Origin: CAYMJO01 sp964391305
Lineage (GTDB): Bacteria > Patescibacteriota > CALEFQ01
Length of the DNA: 19,865 bases
Reading direction: 5' to 3'
NCBI GenBank assembly: GCA_964391305.1
Contig: CAYMJO010000013.1
Span: 1 to 19,865 of the forward strand
Shown: one piece after another, positions 8,635 through 15,115 of the stretch
Layout of the letters: the number at the start of each line of letters is the position of its first letter
Position numbering within the stretch: the first letter of the stretch is position 1
Position numbers and translations under genes: made by a program
The notes under the pieces: model-generated
Told to the model about the DNA's origin: nothing
What the model saw: only the letters and a program-made list of their open reading frames with translations
The model's database searches: none

Positions 8635-8691
8635 ATACTTGAAAAGCTCGAGCCGCATGTCTACTCATGCGATTCAAACATTTTGAACATC

Positions 8692-9834
8692 TTAAAAATA
8701 TTCTTTTCTCTGCGTCAATGTTATAACCTTAGGTGCTCCACCATCAACGCTTTCTTCAACGCCCGTCAGCTCATATTGCTCTCCACCTTCACATTTATAC
8801 CCATAAAAATACAAATCTCCCGAAGGATCTTTTGGAACTTCTTTTAAATAATGGCTGATCGCTTTGAAAACTTCCGAATTCTCATCATTCACCTTTGACA
8901 CTTCCAGAGATTCCGGATATGTATGATTATCGCCATAATACATTTCAAGCGCTTCCTTCATCGCCAAAAGATCCTGCTTGCGTTGGTCGTTCCTCTTCTC
9001 TATTTCATCCGATTTAGCCTCTTGGTTAAGTTCTTCTTCTGAAGGAGGCTTCGCCTTTACAGTCTCGCCAGACATCTGAATATTGACTGGCCAGTTATAA
9101 TTAGAAAAAGTGGTTTCAACAATTTCTTTTCCGAGTCCCCCGATTACCACTTCAGCCTTTTGTTTATAAACAAGTTTCTTAGACTTACTAACCCAAACAG
9201 AAGCTCTCACATTAGAATCGTCTGGAATTTCCGGAACCATCAGGGAAAAAGGCTTGATGATTTGGCTTTTATTTTCATCAGAATAAGAAAAAGAATAATG
9301 CGCATATTCCACTCCGTCTATTATATCATCTTTTTCACGTACAATCTGAGCCTTTTCCAAAGAAAACTCCAAAAGATCAAAAGGATTGAACAAAGAAACA
9401 GGCTGAAAATCTTTTATTTCAGACTGATCCTGCCAAATATTTTGGGACAAATCGTTACTTGTAAAATACGTTCCATTTACAAACATCATGCCCATTTCTC
9501 TCGGAAACTCTTTGTTTTCAAAAATCTCCTCACTTCCATCTATTTTTAAAAAAACTTTATATGAATCCGGCAAAGCAATATCTCCCTCCGATAGCATTTT
9601 CAAATTATAACTCGTAGAAATATTTTCTGAAGTTTCTATACTTTTCGACACAACCACATGAACAGAATTAAGCCCCTTCATCTCTTTTAAAACCACTTTC
9701 AAAGCCGCCTTGGGATCATCCGGAAGCCTATCAAATTTTTGATAAACATACATTCCAAGACCAATAACCATGATTATTACAAAGCCGATCAACGCGGCCT
9801 TGCCGGTTTTGATTTTACGCTTTTTTAGAAACAA
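8692..9834 (-). CDS. Membrane-anchored protein: unassigned extracytoplasmic domain plus pilin-like C-terminal part
   Basis: I do not recognise a named gene. The 380-residue protein has a short basic N-terminus, one membrane helix (about 14-31) and a long extracytoplasmic part. Residues about 45-255 look like a beta-rich substrate or lipid carrier fold of the LolA/LppX type (strand-rich, with LNSVHVVVS and DGVEYAHYSFSY), but this is a fold guess only. A charged Pro/Glu linker (about 258-280) leads to residues 281-380, which resemble the C-terminal part of type II/IV pseudopilins: regularly spaced R/D/L with ALEMYYGDNHTYPES (295-309), VPKDP (333-337) and YFYGYKCEGGEQYELTG. The start is TTG at 9834, the only start codon after an in-frame stop. 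The upstream gap to mraY is filled by a 9-base-unit inverted array. No catalytic motif is visible. Confidence 0.7.
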   Translation of the reverse strand: MFLKKRKIKTGKAALIGFVIIMVIGLGMYVYQKFDRLPDDPKAALKVVLKEMKGLNSVHVVVSKSIETSENISTSYNLKMLSEGDIALPDSYKVFLKIDGSEEIFENKEFPREMGMMFVNGTYFTSNDLSQNIWQDQSEIKDFQPVSLFNPFDLLEFSLEKAQIVREKDDIIDGVEYAHYSFSYSDENKSQIIKPFSLMVPEIPDDSNVRASVWVSKSKKLVYKQKAEVVIGGLGKEIVETTFSNYNWPVNIQMSGETVKAKPPSEEELNQEAKSDEIEKRNDQRKQDLLAMKEALEMYYGDNHTYPESLEVSKVNDENSEVFKAISHYLKEVPKDPSGDLYFYGYKCEGGEQYELTGVEESVDGGAPKVITLTQRKEYF

Positions 9835-9839
9835 ACTAT

Positions 9840-9969
9840 TACTGCTCTAATTGTTCCAGCTATTCTAAATGTTCTAATTGTTTCTTTTAATGATGGCATG
9901 GTTTTTATGTCCAACGATATGACTTATAACGCCAAAGATCATAGAACAATTAGAACAGCTAGAACAGTA
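9840..9969. repeat. Inverted array of 9-base units between mraY and the pilin-like gene
   Basis: The left arm (9840-9883) and right arm (9942-9969) are reverse complements built from 9-base units. On the plus strand the right arm reads AACAATTAG then AACAGCTAG then AACAGTA. The left arm carries the complementary units TTCTAATTG, TTCTAAATG, TTCCAGCTA and CTCTAATTG. The 58 bases between the arms show no gene. One arm ends at the base next to the mraY stop; the other begins five bases before the TTG start of the next gene, so the array fills the intergenic space. As RNA it could form a long imperfect hairpin with several registers. Confidence 0.75.
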
Positions 9970-9970
9970 T

Positions 9971-11005
9971 TCATCCCCTTCCAATAAGTCCGATGGCAAG
10001 GCCAATGATCGCAAAGACGGCGCCAATCACCCAAAATCGCATGGTGACTTTGGTCTCCGGCCAGCCTTTGTATTCAAAATAATGATGCAACGGAGCAATC
10101 TGCCAAATCTTTTTCTTAAAAATTCTTTTTGACAAAATCTGCAACATGGAAGATCCTGTATCAATCACAAAGATAAATCCAATGATTGGAAGCACAAGAA
10201 CAGAATTAGTAAGCATTGCAACAACTCCCAGTGTGGCTCCAAGCGCCAGCGAACCCGTATCTCCCATGATAAAACGCGCGGGATATATATTAAACCAAGT
10301 ATACGCAAGAACCGCGCCCATTACAGTGCCGCAGAACGCGGCAAGCCCGATCTGTCCTCTCGAAAAAGCAATCATTGCAAAAGCCCCAAAGGCCATCGCA
10401 GTCAATCCTCCAGAAAGCCCGTCAAGCCCATCCGTGATGTTAACGGCGTTTGATGTAGCGACAATGACAAGCATGAATAAAGGAATGTACCACCAACCGA
10501 TCGAATAATCGCCAAATGCCGGAATGTGTATGGTGTCCCAACCAAGTTTGTAATAAAACCACCAAGCACCGAAAGCGGAGAGAGTCAGAAGCAGGATTAC
10601 CTTTAGCTTGGAGCCAAATCCCGCCATCGATCCTATCCTACGAACATTGACGTAATCGTTGATAATTCCAATTATGGCAAAGCTAATAATGGTGAAAAGC
10701 GGAAGATAGGTCTGTGATCTTTCAAGGTTAAATATCAAAGTTATGATAACTACAACGAATACTATCAAGACTCCCGCCATTGTCGGAAGGTTACGTCTGT
10801 GTTTTGCCGCGTGGAGTTTGCTGATTATCGGAGTTTTGTCTCCCGTGACCGCAGACTTTCTTTGCGGGACTTTCCAGAATTTGTATTTGTATAAAAAGTG
10901 CGTAAGAACAGGCGTCAAAGCCATGGCAAGCACAAAAGCACCGGCGGCGAGCGCCAGCATCCAAATTACATTGTTAACAAGAATTGGATCTTGAAATTCT
11001 CGCAT
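9971..11005 (-). CDS. mraY: Phospho-N-acetylmuramoyl-pentapeptide-transferase MraY
   Basis: MraY transfers phospho-MurNAc-pentapeptide to undecaprenyl phosphate, forming lipid I. The 344-residue protein has about ten membrane helices. It carries SNAVNITDGLDGL (185-197), FIMGDTGS (245-252) and PLHHYFEYKGW (305-315), all diagnostic for MraY rather than the WecA/TagO relatives, which lack the HHxFE stretch. The second-loop motif is GIINDYVNV: the first Asp of the usual DDY pair is Asn (N116), with the second Asp kept (D117). KTPIISKLH, around 57-65, stands where TPTMGG is expected, and the usual PTMGG is represented by LPTMAG at 73-78. Both observations are read directly. This is the first gene of the mur stretch in transcription order within the window. 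A weak promoter-like sequence lies in the 231-base gap upstream. Confidence 0.93.
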   Translation of the reverse strand: MREFQDPILVNNVIWMLALAAGAFVLAMALTPVLTHFLYKYKFWKVPQRKSAVTGDKTPIISKLHAAKHRRNLPTMAGVLIVFVVVIITLIFNLERSQTYLPLFTIISFAIIGIINDYVNVRRIGSMAGFGSKLKVILLLTLSAFGAWWFYYKLGWDTIHIPAFGDYSIGWWYIPLFMLVIVATSNAVNITDGLDGLSGGLTAMAFGAFAMIAFSRGQIGLAAFCGTVMGAVLAYTWFNIYPARFIMGDTGSLALGATLGVVAMLTNSVLVLPIIGFIFVIDTGSSMLQILSKRIFKKKIWQIAPLHHYFEYKGWPETKVTMRFWVIGAVFAIIGLAIGLIGRG

Positions 11006-11080
11006 TACATCAAACTTTCCTAATTAAAATTAGGATTTTTATCTATAAACAAAATAGCATAAAACGGATATTGTGTCTAA

Positions 11081-11124
11081 TAGATTTTTTTGTAGAAACA
11101 GGTCGCGATCTATCCCTACAAAAA
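11081..11124. repeat. 44-base palindromic element, copy 1
   Basis: TAGATTTTTTTGT, 13 variable bases, then GATCTATC and TACAAAAA. It aligns without gaps to 18227-18270 with 34 of 44 identities by my hand count. The outer stem TTTTTTTGTAG / CTACAAAAAAA (11085-11095 / 11116-11126) is perfect. On the minus strand the inner part (from GTAGGGATAG to CTGTTTCTAC) continues pairing almost to the centre through G-U pairs with one mismatch, so it looks like a decayed longer palindrome. Confidence 0.65.
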
Positions 11125-11172
11125 AAACAGCAAAGTGCCAGTGGTTTTTTTTTATAAAAAACAGCACTTCGC
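11120..11172 (-). terminator. Rho-independent terminator after dacA
   Basis: On the minus strand GCGAAGTGC pairs with GCACTTTGC (one G-T wobble), with an inner poly-T/poly-A region that can extend the stem. It is followed after two bases by a run of eight T's (11127-11120). It begins about 65 bases after the dacA stop. Confidence 0.5.
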
Positions 11173-11236
11173 CGGAGTTTTTTAAGAAAAATTCGAACAA
11201 ACCTATTGTCCTTTTGGACCTAAAGACCATAGCTAT

Positions 11237-12202
11237 CTACCAATCATACTTCTGATAAATCCAGTCTATCAATCTTTTGGTTTCTGGGAATCTGTTGGCA
11301 TTTGGACTATCGAGAAGCACTATGATAATGCGATGACCATTGGGGTTTTTGGCAACCGTGACAAGCGACTCTCCAGCTTCATCTGTGAATCCAGTTTTTC
11401 CGCCTTCAATTAGAGAATCATCTTGAATAAGAAGCTTGTTCGTCGCGGAAATAGGTATAACGCGCTGATCGAAATTAAGCACATGAGCTTCATGCGATTT
11501 CATGCGCGTGATCGTGCGAAAAGTTTCATTTTCCATGGCATAAGACATCAACAAAGCAATATCATAAGCGCTCGAGTAATGCCCTTCCTCGTCAAAACCA
11601 TGAGAATTCACATAATGCGTATTCCGAAGTCCAAGCTCTTTCGCCTTTTCGTTCATCATGACAACGAATGCCTCTTTGGAATCCCCTCCAACTTGACGCG
11701 CGACCGCTTGCGCGGCATCGTTCGCAGATTTTATAAGCGCCGCTTTCACAAGATCATCAAGACGGATTTCCTCGCCGGAACGCAAATCGATGTCCGAACC
11801 AGTTTCAATCACATCTTCCTGCTTAATAGCCACTACATCTTCAAGATTGCCGCGCTCAATCGCAAGCAGACAAGTCATTACTTTCGTTATACTCGCCATC
11901 GGAAGCTTTTCATTGCCATTCGACTCAAAGAGCACTTCTTTGGTTGCCGCATCCAAAACTATCGCCGATTTCGCATCTACAAAAATTGTGGAATCGGCTG
12001 AAATTTTACCGGGCAAAGGCGCAAGGGAAGACACAACCTCATCGGCAAGTCTTGCCTTTTCCTCACCGTCCGCGCGCGCAATCACAGATTCTGCCTTCGG
12101 AACGTAAGCACTAAAAGCACTCGCAAGTGTATCCTTGACACTCGCGCTAATGCCAGTTTGGCCGATTAGTATTACTATTATTGTCGCTATTTTTGCAAAC
12201 AT
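11237..12202 (-). CDS. dacA: Serine-type D-Ala-D-Ala carboxypeptidase (DacA/PBP5-like, family S11)
   Basis: This low-molecular-weight PBP trims the terminal D-Ala from peptidoglycan stem peptides outside the membrane. The N-terminus (residues 2-20) is a hydrophobic signal sequence or anchor. The penicillin-binding triad is complete: S104-ITK-K107, S159-A-N161 and K269-T-G271, with YVNSHGFD (197-204) typical of the family. The total is 321 residues. The protein ends about 50 residues after KTG, so the C-terminal beta-rich domain and amphipathic anchor of E. coli PBP5 are absent and the uncleaved N-terminal helix may be the anchor. The 49-base gap between the scpB stop and the dacA start consists almost entirely of a 7-base-unit inverted repeat, and no Shine-Dalgarno is visible. 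Confidence 0.9.
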   Translation of the reverse strand: MFAKIATIIVILIGQTGISASVKDTLASAFSAYVPKAESVIARADGEEKARLADEVVSSLAPLPGKISADSTIFVDAKSAIVLDAATKEVLFESNGNEKLPMASITKVMTCLLAIERGNLEDVVAIKQEDVIETGSDIDLRSGEEIRLDDLVKAALIKSANDAAQAVARQVGGDSKEAFVVMMNEKAKELGLRNTHYVNSHGFDEEGHYSSAYDIALLMSYAMENETFRTITRMKSHEAHVLNFDQRVIPISATNKLLIQDDSLIEGGKTGFTDEAGESLVTVAKNPNGHRIIIVLLDSPNANRFPETKRLIDWIYQKYDW

Positions 12203-12209
12203 AACGATG

Positions 12210-12268
12210 AAGCACTAAGCACTAAGCTTTCTTTGGAAAGTAGCTTAGAGCTTAATGCTTGGTGCTTA
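12210..12268. repeat. Inverted array of 7-base units, copy between scpB and dacA
   Basis: The left arm (12210-12228) holds two and a half units of TAAGCAC. The right arm (12241-12268) is the reverse complement of TAAGCAC, CAAGCAT, TAAGCTC, TAAGCT. Twelve bases separate the arms. The right arm runs into the last codons of scpB and specifies its final residues (STKH and stop). The left arm ends eight bases before the dacA ATG. Confidence 0.8.
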
Positions 12269-12815
12269 TTTCGTTTATTGCTTTTTCAAGCGTCCTCATC
12301 GATTCGCTTTCGTTCAAATTTTTAAAATCTGGGAGGTCTTCAACCCTTGAAATCCCAAGCAATTTCATGAAATCAAAACTTAAAACGTACTCAAACATTC
12401 TCGCGTCTTTTTTGCTCTTGCGACGATCAACCAGTCCCCTTACCAGAAGATTCCTTAGCATAATCGCACTGTTCACTCCTCTGACAAAATCAATTTCGGG
12501 ACGCGTGATTGGCTGTCTGTAGGAAATTATTGCAAGGGTCTCCAGAGCGGCCCGCGAAAGATCACCTTCGATATCCTCTTTTAAAAATTTCTCCGTGACA
12601 ATCCTTGCATCTCCAGCAGACACCATCTGCGCCTCCTCGCCCCTGACAAAAATTTCCATGCCGTGCTCCAAATTTTTATAATCTTTTACAAGCTCACGAA
12701 CAATATCCTTCACTTGCGAAATCATCACTTTTGTAAATTTCGCGAGGTCGTGAAAGCTCACGGGACGTCCCGCGACGAATAGAAGCGCTTCAATTTTCTG
12801 CTTTAGCGTAGACAT
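12252..12815 (-). CDS. scpB: Segregation and condensation protein ScpB
   Basis: ScpB is the winged-helix subunit that, as a dimer, binds ScpA and completes the bacterial SMC condensin complex. The 187-residue protein shows the family's first winged helix (LKQKIEALLFVAGRPVSFHDLAKF, about 4-27) and the signature of the second, with LETLAIISYRQPITRPEID and IRGV-like FVRGVNS (about 91-117), then LLVRGLVDRRKS. It lies 22 bases after scpA. Its last residues are encoded by one arm of a 7-base-unit repeat, so the C-terminus may have been extended or replaced by repeat insertion. An SMC gene is not in the window. Confidence 0.92.
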   Translation of the reverse strand: MSTLKQKIEALLFVAGRPVSFHDLAKFTKVMISQVKDIVRELVKDYKNLEHGMEIFVRGEEAQMVSAGDARIVTEKFLKEDIEGDLSRAALETLAIISYRQPITRPEIDFVRGVNSAIMLRNLLVRGLVDRRKSKKDARMFEYVLSFDFMKLLGISRVEDLPDFKNLNESESMRTLEKAINEISTKH

Positions 12816-12837
12816 AATTCTTATCTATAAGATAATG

Positions 12838-13536
12838 TTAATCAACTTTATAAAGCTCTATTTCCCCAAATAACTCCTTTTGCCTCACGTCAATCACGCA
12901 CTGCTTCATAAGCTCAAGCATAGCGAGGAACGTTACGATAACCTCGACCTTCTCTTTTGAATCACACAATTTATGGAAAAAGGTATTCACACGCTTTTCA
13001 ACGGTTCCCCTGATATGTTCGATCTTATCTTCAAGGGAAACAACTTCCGTCATGACTTCCTCTCCAAAATTTTCCAATACAGGGACTTCTCCCAAAACCT
13101 TCGCAAAAGCGCCACGGATTATGCCAACAGAAATCTTTGGAGGAGAAGCAAAAACCCTCTCTTCTTTAAAATAAATTTGACGGTCAAAGCAATAACGCTT
13201 TTCATCGAGCAAGTCTCGGAGCTTCTTTCCTGCCTCTCTAAATTTCTTGTATTCTTTCAGACGAAGCGCAAGGTCTTCAGCGCTCAACTCTTCTTCATCC
13301 GTAAGCTCAAGTTGAGGGAGCAAAGCCTTAGATTTTATCAAAATCAACCTTGCCGCAATTTCAAGAAATTCCGTCATATCCTGCACTGCCAAATTTTTAA
13401 TCTGTCTCATGTATTCCAAGTACTGATCGGCTACTCTCGCAAGGCTGACCTGCGTTATATCAAGTTCTTCATTTTCGATCAATTTTAATAAGAGATCGAG
13501 AGGACCTGTGAATTTTTCGAGCTGGACTTTGTACAA
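12838..13536 (-). CDS. scpA: Segregation and condensation protein ScpA
   Basis: ScpA is the kleisin that bridges the SMC ATPase heads and recruits ScpB. The 232-residue protein begins YKVQLEKFTGPLDLLLKLIE, the highly conserved SMC-head binding N-terminus, followed by the expected ITQVSLARVADQYLEYM and the LEIAARLILIKSKALLP block (about 59-75). It ends with a small winged-helix C-terminus (VIVTFLAMLELMK). The start is TTG at 13536; no ATG lies between the in-frame upstream stop and this conserved N-terminus. scpB follows 22 bases after the stop, the usual scpA-scpB order. Confidence 0.92.
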   Translation of the reverse strand: MYKVQLEKFTGPLDLLLKLIENEELDITQVSLARVADQYLEYMRQIKNLAVQDMTEFLEIAARLILIKSKALLPQLELTDEEELSAEDLALRLKEYKKFREAGKKLRDLLDEKRYCFDRQIYFKEERVFASPPKISVGIIRGAFAKVLGEVPVLENFGEEVMTEVVSLEDKIEHIRGTVEKRVNTFFHKLCDSKEKVEVIVTFLAMLELMKQCVIDVRQKELFGEIELYKVD

Positions 13537-13573
13537 AATTTTTAGAGAAGTTTAATTTTGAAAATTCCCAATA

Positions 13574-13640
13574 TAAGCTCTAAGCACCAAGCCCCAAGCA
13601 CTAAGCTACTTTTAAAAGAAGGCTTAGTGCTTGGTGCTTA
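13574..13640. repeat. Inverted array of 7-base units, copy between the YbaK-like gene and scpA
   Basis: The left arm (13574-13608) is five consecutive 7-base units: TAAGCTC, TAAGCAC, CAAGCCC, CAAGCAC, TAAGCTA. The right arm (13621-13640) is the reverse complement of TAAGCAC, CAAGCAC, TAAGCC. The loop between arms includes TTTTAAAA. It lies 10 bases from the stop of the YbaK-like gene (13651). It is the longest copy of the family seen here. Confidence 0.8.
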
Positions 13641-13650
13641 ATAATTGGCG

Positions 13651-14160
13651 CTATTTCGAGAATCGCCCTACAATTGGTGCTTCCAATCGTTTGTACTCCG
13701 CAGGCGTCATCTCCAATGATTCCGTAAAAGATCCGGCGTTGAGCAAAATTTTCTTCGAGCGATCCAACCCCTTGTCATAATAAGTCGCAAGCTTGTACAG
13801 CTGTCCGAAAGGAGCAAGGGCTCCAACTTTCTTCGTGACATGTTTTTTGATCATTGACTCTGAAGTCAGCTTTATTTTTTTCACAAGCTTTGGCTTCTCG
13901 CCTTTCTCTTTTGCCTCTTTACGCCTCGCATCGTTGATGAGCTTCTTGAGCTTTACTTGGTCAAACCTCTTGTCGCCCGGAACCACGACAAAGACATAAC
14001 CGGAATCCGCCTTCACGAACAAAGTTTTGGCGATACGCTTCAAATTTTCTTTTTGCGTCTGCGCCGCATCGTAAGTCGTGTAAACCTTACGATGCGCAAG
14101 AAGATCGTACTTCGCCTTTCTCTCTTCGAGAAATTTTTGGAGTTTTGGAAGAATTGGCAT
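13651..14160 (-). CDS. YbaK/ProX-type aminoacyl-tRNA deacylase domain protein
   Basis: This is a single-domain member of the YbaK/EbsC/ProX family, which clears mischarged tRNAs in trans. It is 169 residues. Landmarks are HRKVYTTYDAAQ (23-34), IAKTLFVKAD (43-52), YVFVVVPGDKRFD (55-67), a conserved GALAPFGQLY (113-122) and LLNAGSFTESLEMTPAEY (139-156). Between the first and last blocks sits a lysine-rich stretch (about 78-100) longer than usual. The family includes Cys-tRNA(Pro), Ala-tRNA(Pro) and other deacylases, and sequence alone does not fix the substrate. 7-base-unit repeat copies lie on both sides of the gene. Confidence 0.82.
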   Translation of the reverse strand: MPILPKLQKFLEERKAKYDLLAHRKVYTTYDAAQTQKENLKRIAKTLFVKADSGYVFVVVPGDKRFDQVKLKKLINDARRKEAKEKGEKPKLVKKIKLTSESMIKKHVTKKVGALAPFGQLYKLATYYDKGLDRSKKILLNAGSFTESLEMTPAEYKRLEAPIVGRFSK

Positions 14161-14185
14161 ATTTTTTATAAAAAATTAATTCAGC

Positions 14186-14236
14186 GCTAAGCACTAAGCA
14201 TCTTTTCATAGAATATTCATTCTGAAAAACTTAGTC
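14186..14236. repeat. Partial 7-base-unit repeat before the YbaK-like gene
   Basis: GCTAAGCACTAAGCATC (14186-14202) matches two units of the TAAGCAC family. The opposite arm is reduced to ACTTAGT around 14230-14236. This looks like a degraded third copy, in the 100-base gap between the radical SAM gene and the YbaK-like gene. Confidence 0.5.
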
Positions 14237-14260
14237 CCTAAAATTGAATATGTGGTATTT

Positions 14261-15085
14261 TTAAGCACGGAGCTGTCCGCACGCGGCATCAATCTCTTGC
14301 CCGATATCTTCGAATTCCGCAACCTCGAATCCGCGACTTGCGACATACTCCGACATTTGATCAAATTTTTCCGAAGGCTCGTATGAAAATTTCTGCCCAA
14401 AGGCAGGATTCAACTTTGAAAATATTATGGAAAAATATCGCGGGTTCAATTTTTTCAAAAGAGAATCTATAACTTCATAAGAATCGTTGAAATTTTTCAG
14501 AAGAAGAAAATTCACAGCCACTTTTTCCCTTTTTGCTTTGGCAAAATTTCGCGCCGCTTTTATAATTTTATCAACATCCATAATAGTTTCAATGATTTTT
14601 TCACGAAGATCACTTGTCGGCGCATGCAAAGACAACTGAAGCGATATGGGAAACTTCAGCCATTTTTTTAAAGCCTTGTGATTTGCGCCCGTTGTGGTGA
14701 TTTTGATATTTGATTGCGGATATTTTTTCAAAATCTTGGATATCGCTTTTGTCACCTCTTTCTCGTTATTAGTCGGCTCCCCTATACCATTAAACGTAAT
14801 TCGAAGAGAATTATTACACTTTTCACCGAAAATTTTATCAACTTGAGCAAAAATCTCTTTCCAAGAGAGATCACGAATGAGCCATTCCACGGAACACTCG
14901 CAAAATTGACAGCCAATGCCGCAACCGACTTGGCATGAAAGATAAAGCTCGGCGTCTTTTCCTCTCACGCGAAGCGCGGATTCAATATGCTCGCCGTCTT
15001 TGAGCCTGAAACGGTATTTCTCCACAAAGCCGTTTTCAATGCTACAACGTCTTTTTTTAACTAGATGTAAAAATTCTTTAGGCAT
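14261..15085 (-). CDS. Short RlmN/Cfr-family radical SAM methyltransferase-like protein
   Basis: The RlmN family methylates C2 of A2503 in 23S rRNA and A37 in some tRNAs, through a methyl-cysteine. The 274-residue protein carries the radical SAM cluster motif as QVGCGIGCQFC (C55, C59, C62), FNGIGEPTNN (98-107, for GMGEPLLN), LQLSLHAPTSDLREK, FLLLKNFNDS, and a C-terminal EIDAACGQL with the methyl-carrying cysteine C269. Two oddities stand out. It lacks the roughly 90-residue N-terminal accessory domain of E. coli RlmN. The second catalytic cysteine (C118 in E. coli, in LCVSSQVGC) is Tyr here (LYLSCQVGC), with a Cys (C51) three residues later instead. It may be the organism's RlmN or a paralogue with another RNA target. 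It lies 30 bases downstream of aspS. Confidence 0.75.
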   Translation of the reverse strand: MPKEFLHLVKKRRCSIENGFVEKYRFRLKDGEHIESALRVRGKDAELYLSCQVGCGIGCQFCECSVEWLIRDLSWKEIFAQVDKIFGEKCNNSLRITFNGIGEPTNNEKEVTKAISKILKKYPQSNIKITTTGANHKALKKWLKFPISLQLSLHAPTSDLREKIIETIMDVDKIIKAARNFAKAKREKVAVNFLLLKNFNDSYEVIDSLLKKLNPRYFSIIFSKLNPAFGQKFSYEPSEKFDQMSEYVASRGFEVAEFEDIGQEIDAACGQLRA

Positions 15086-15115
15086 TGTTTCAGTATACAG
15101 CGCTAAATACTAATA

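Larger units (their letters stand above)
11006..11236. other. dacA-mraY intergenic region: stacked hairpins and possible mraY promoter
   Basis: I see no gene in these 231 bases. From dacA towards mraY they hold the dacA terminator (listed separately), the 44-base palindromic element (listed separately), and a weak minus-strand promoter candidate with TTAGAC (11080-11075) and TATTTT (11056-11051) separated by 18 bases. A perfect hairpin of TCCTAAT, loop TAAA, ATTAGGA (11018-11035) is followed by T's on the plus strand only; it would sit in the leader of an mraY transcript. The promoter call is low confidence. Confidence 0.4.

Noticed and set aside
7648..8847. A 399-codon open frame on the plus strand.
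   Set aside because: It lies opposite the deacylase gene and the end of the pilin-like gene, its translation shows no recognisable motif, and the minus-strand frames have clear family signatures. It is a shadow frame.
9840..14236. CRISPR array.
   Set aside because: The repeats are 7 or 9 bases, arranged as inverted arms without spacers of constant length, and no cas gene is present.
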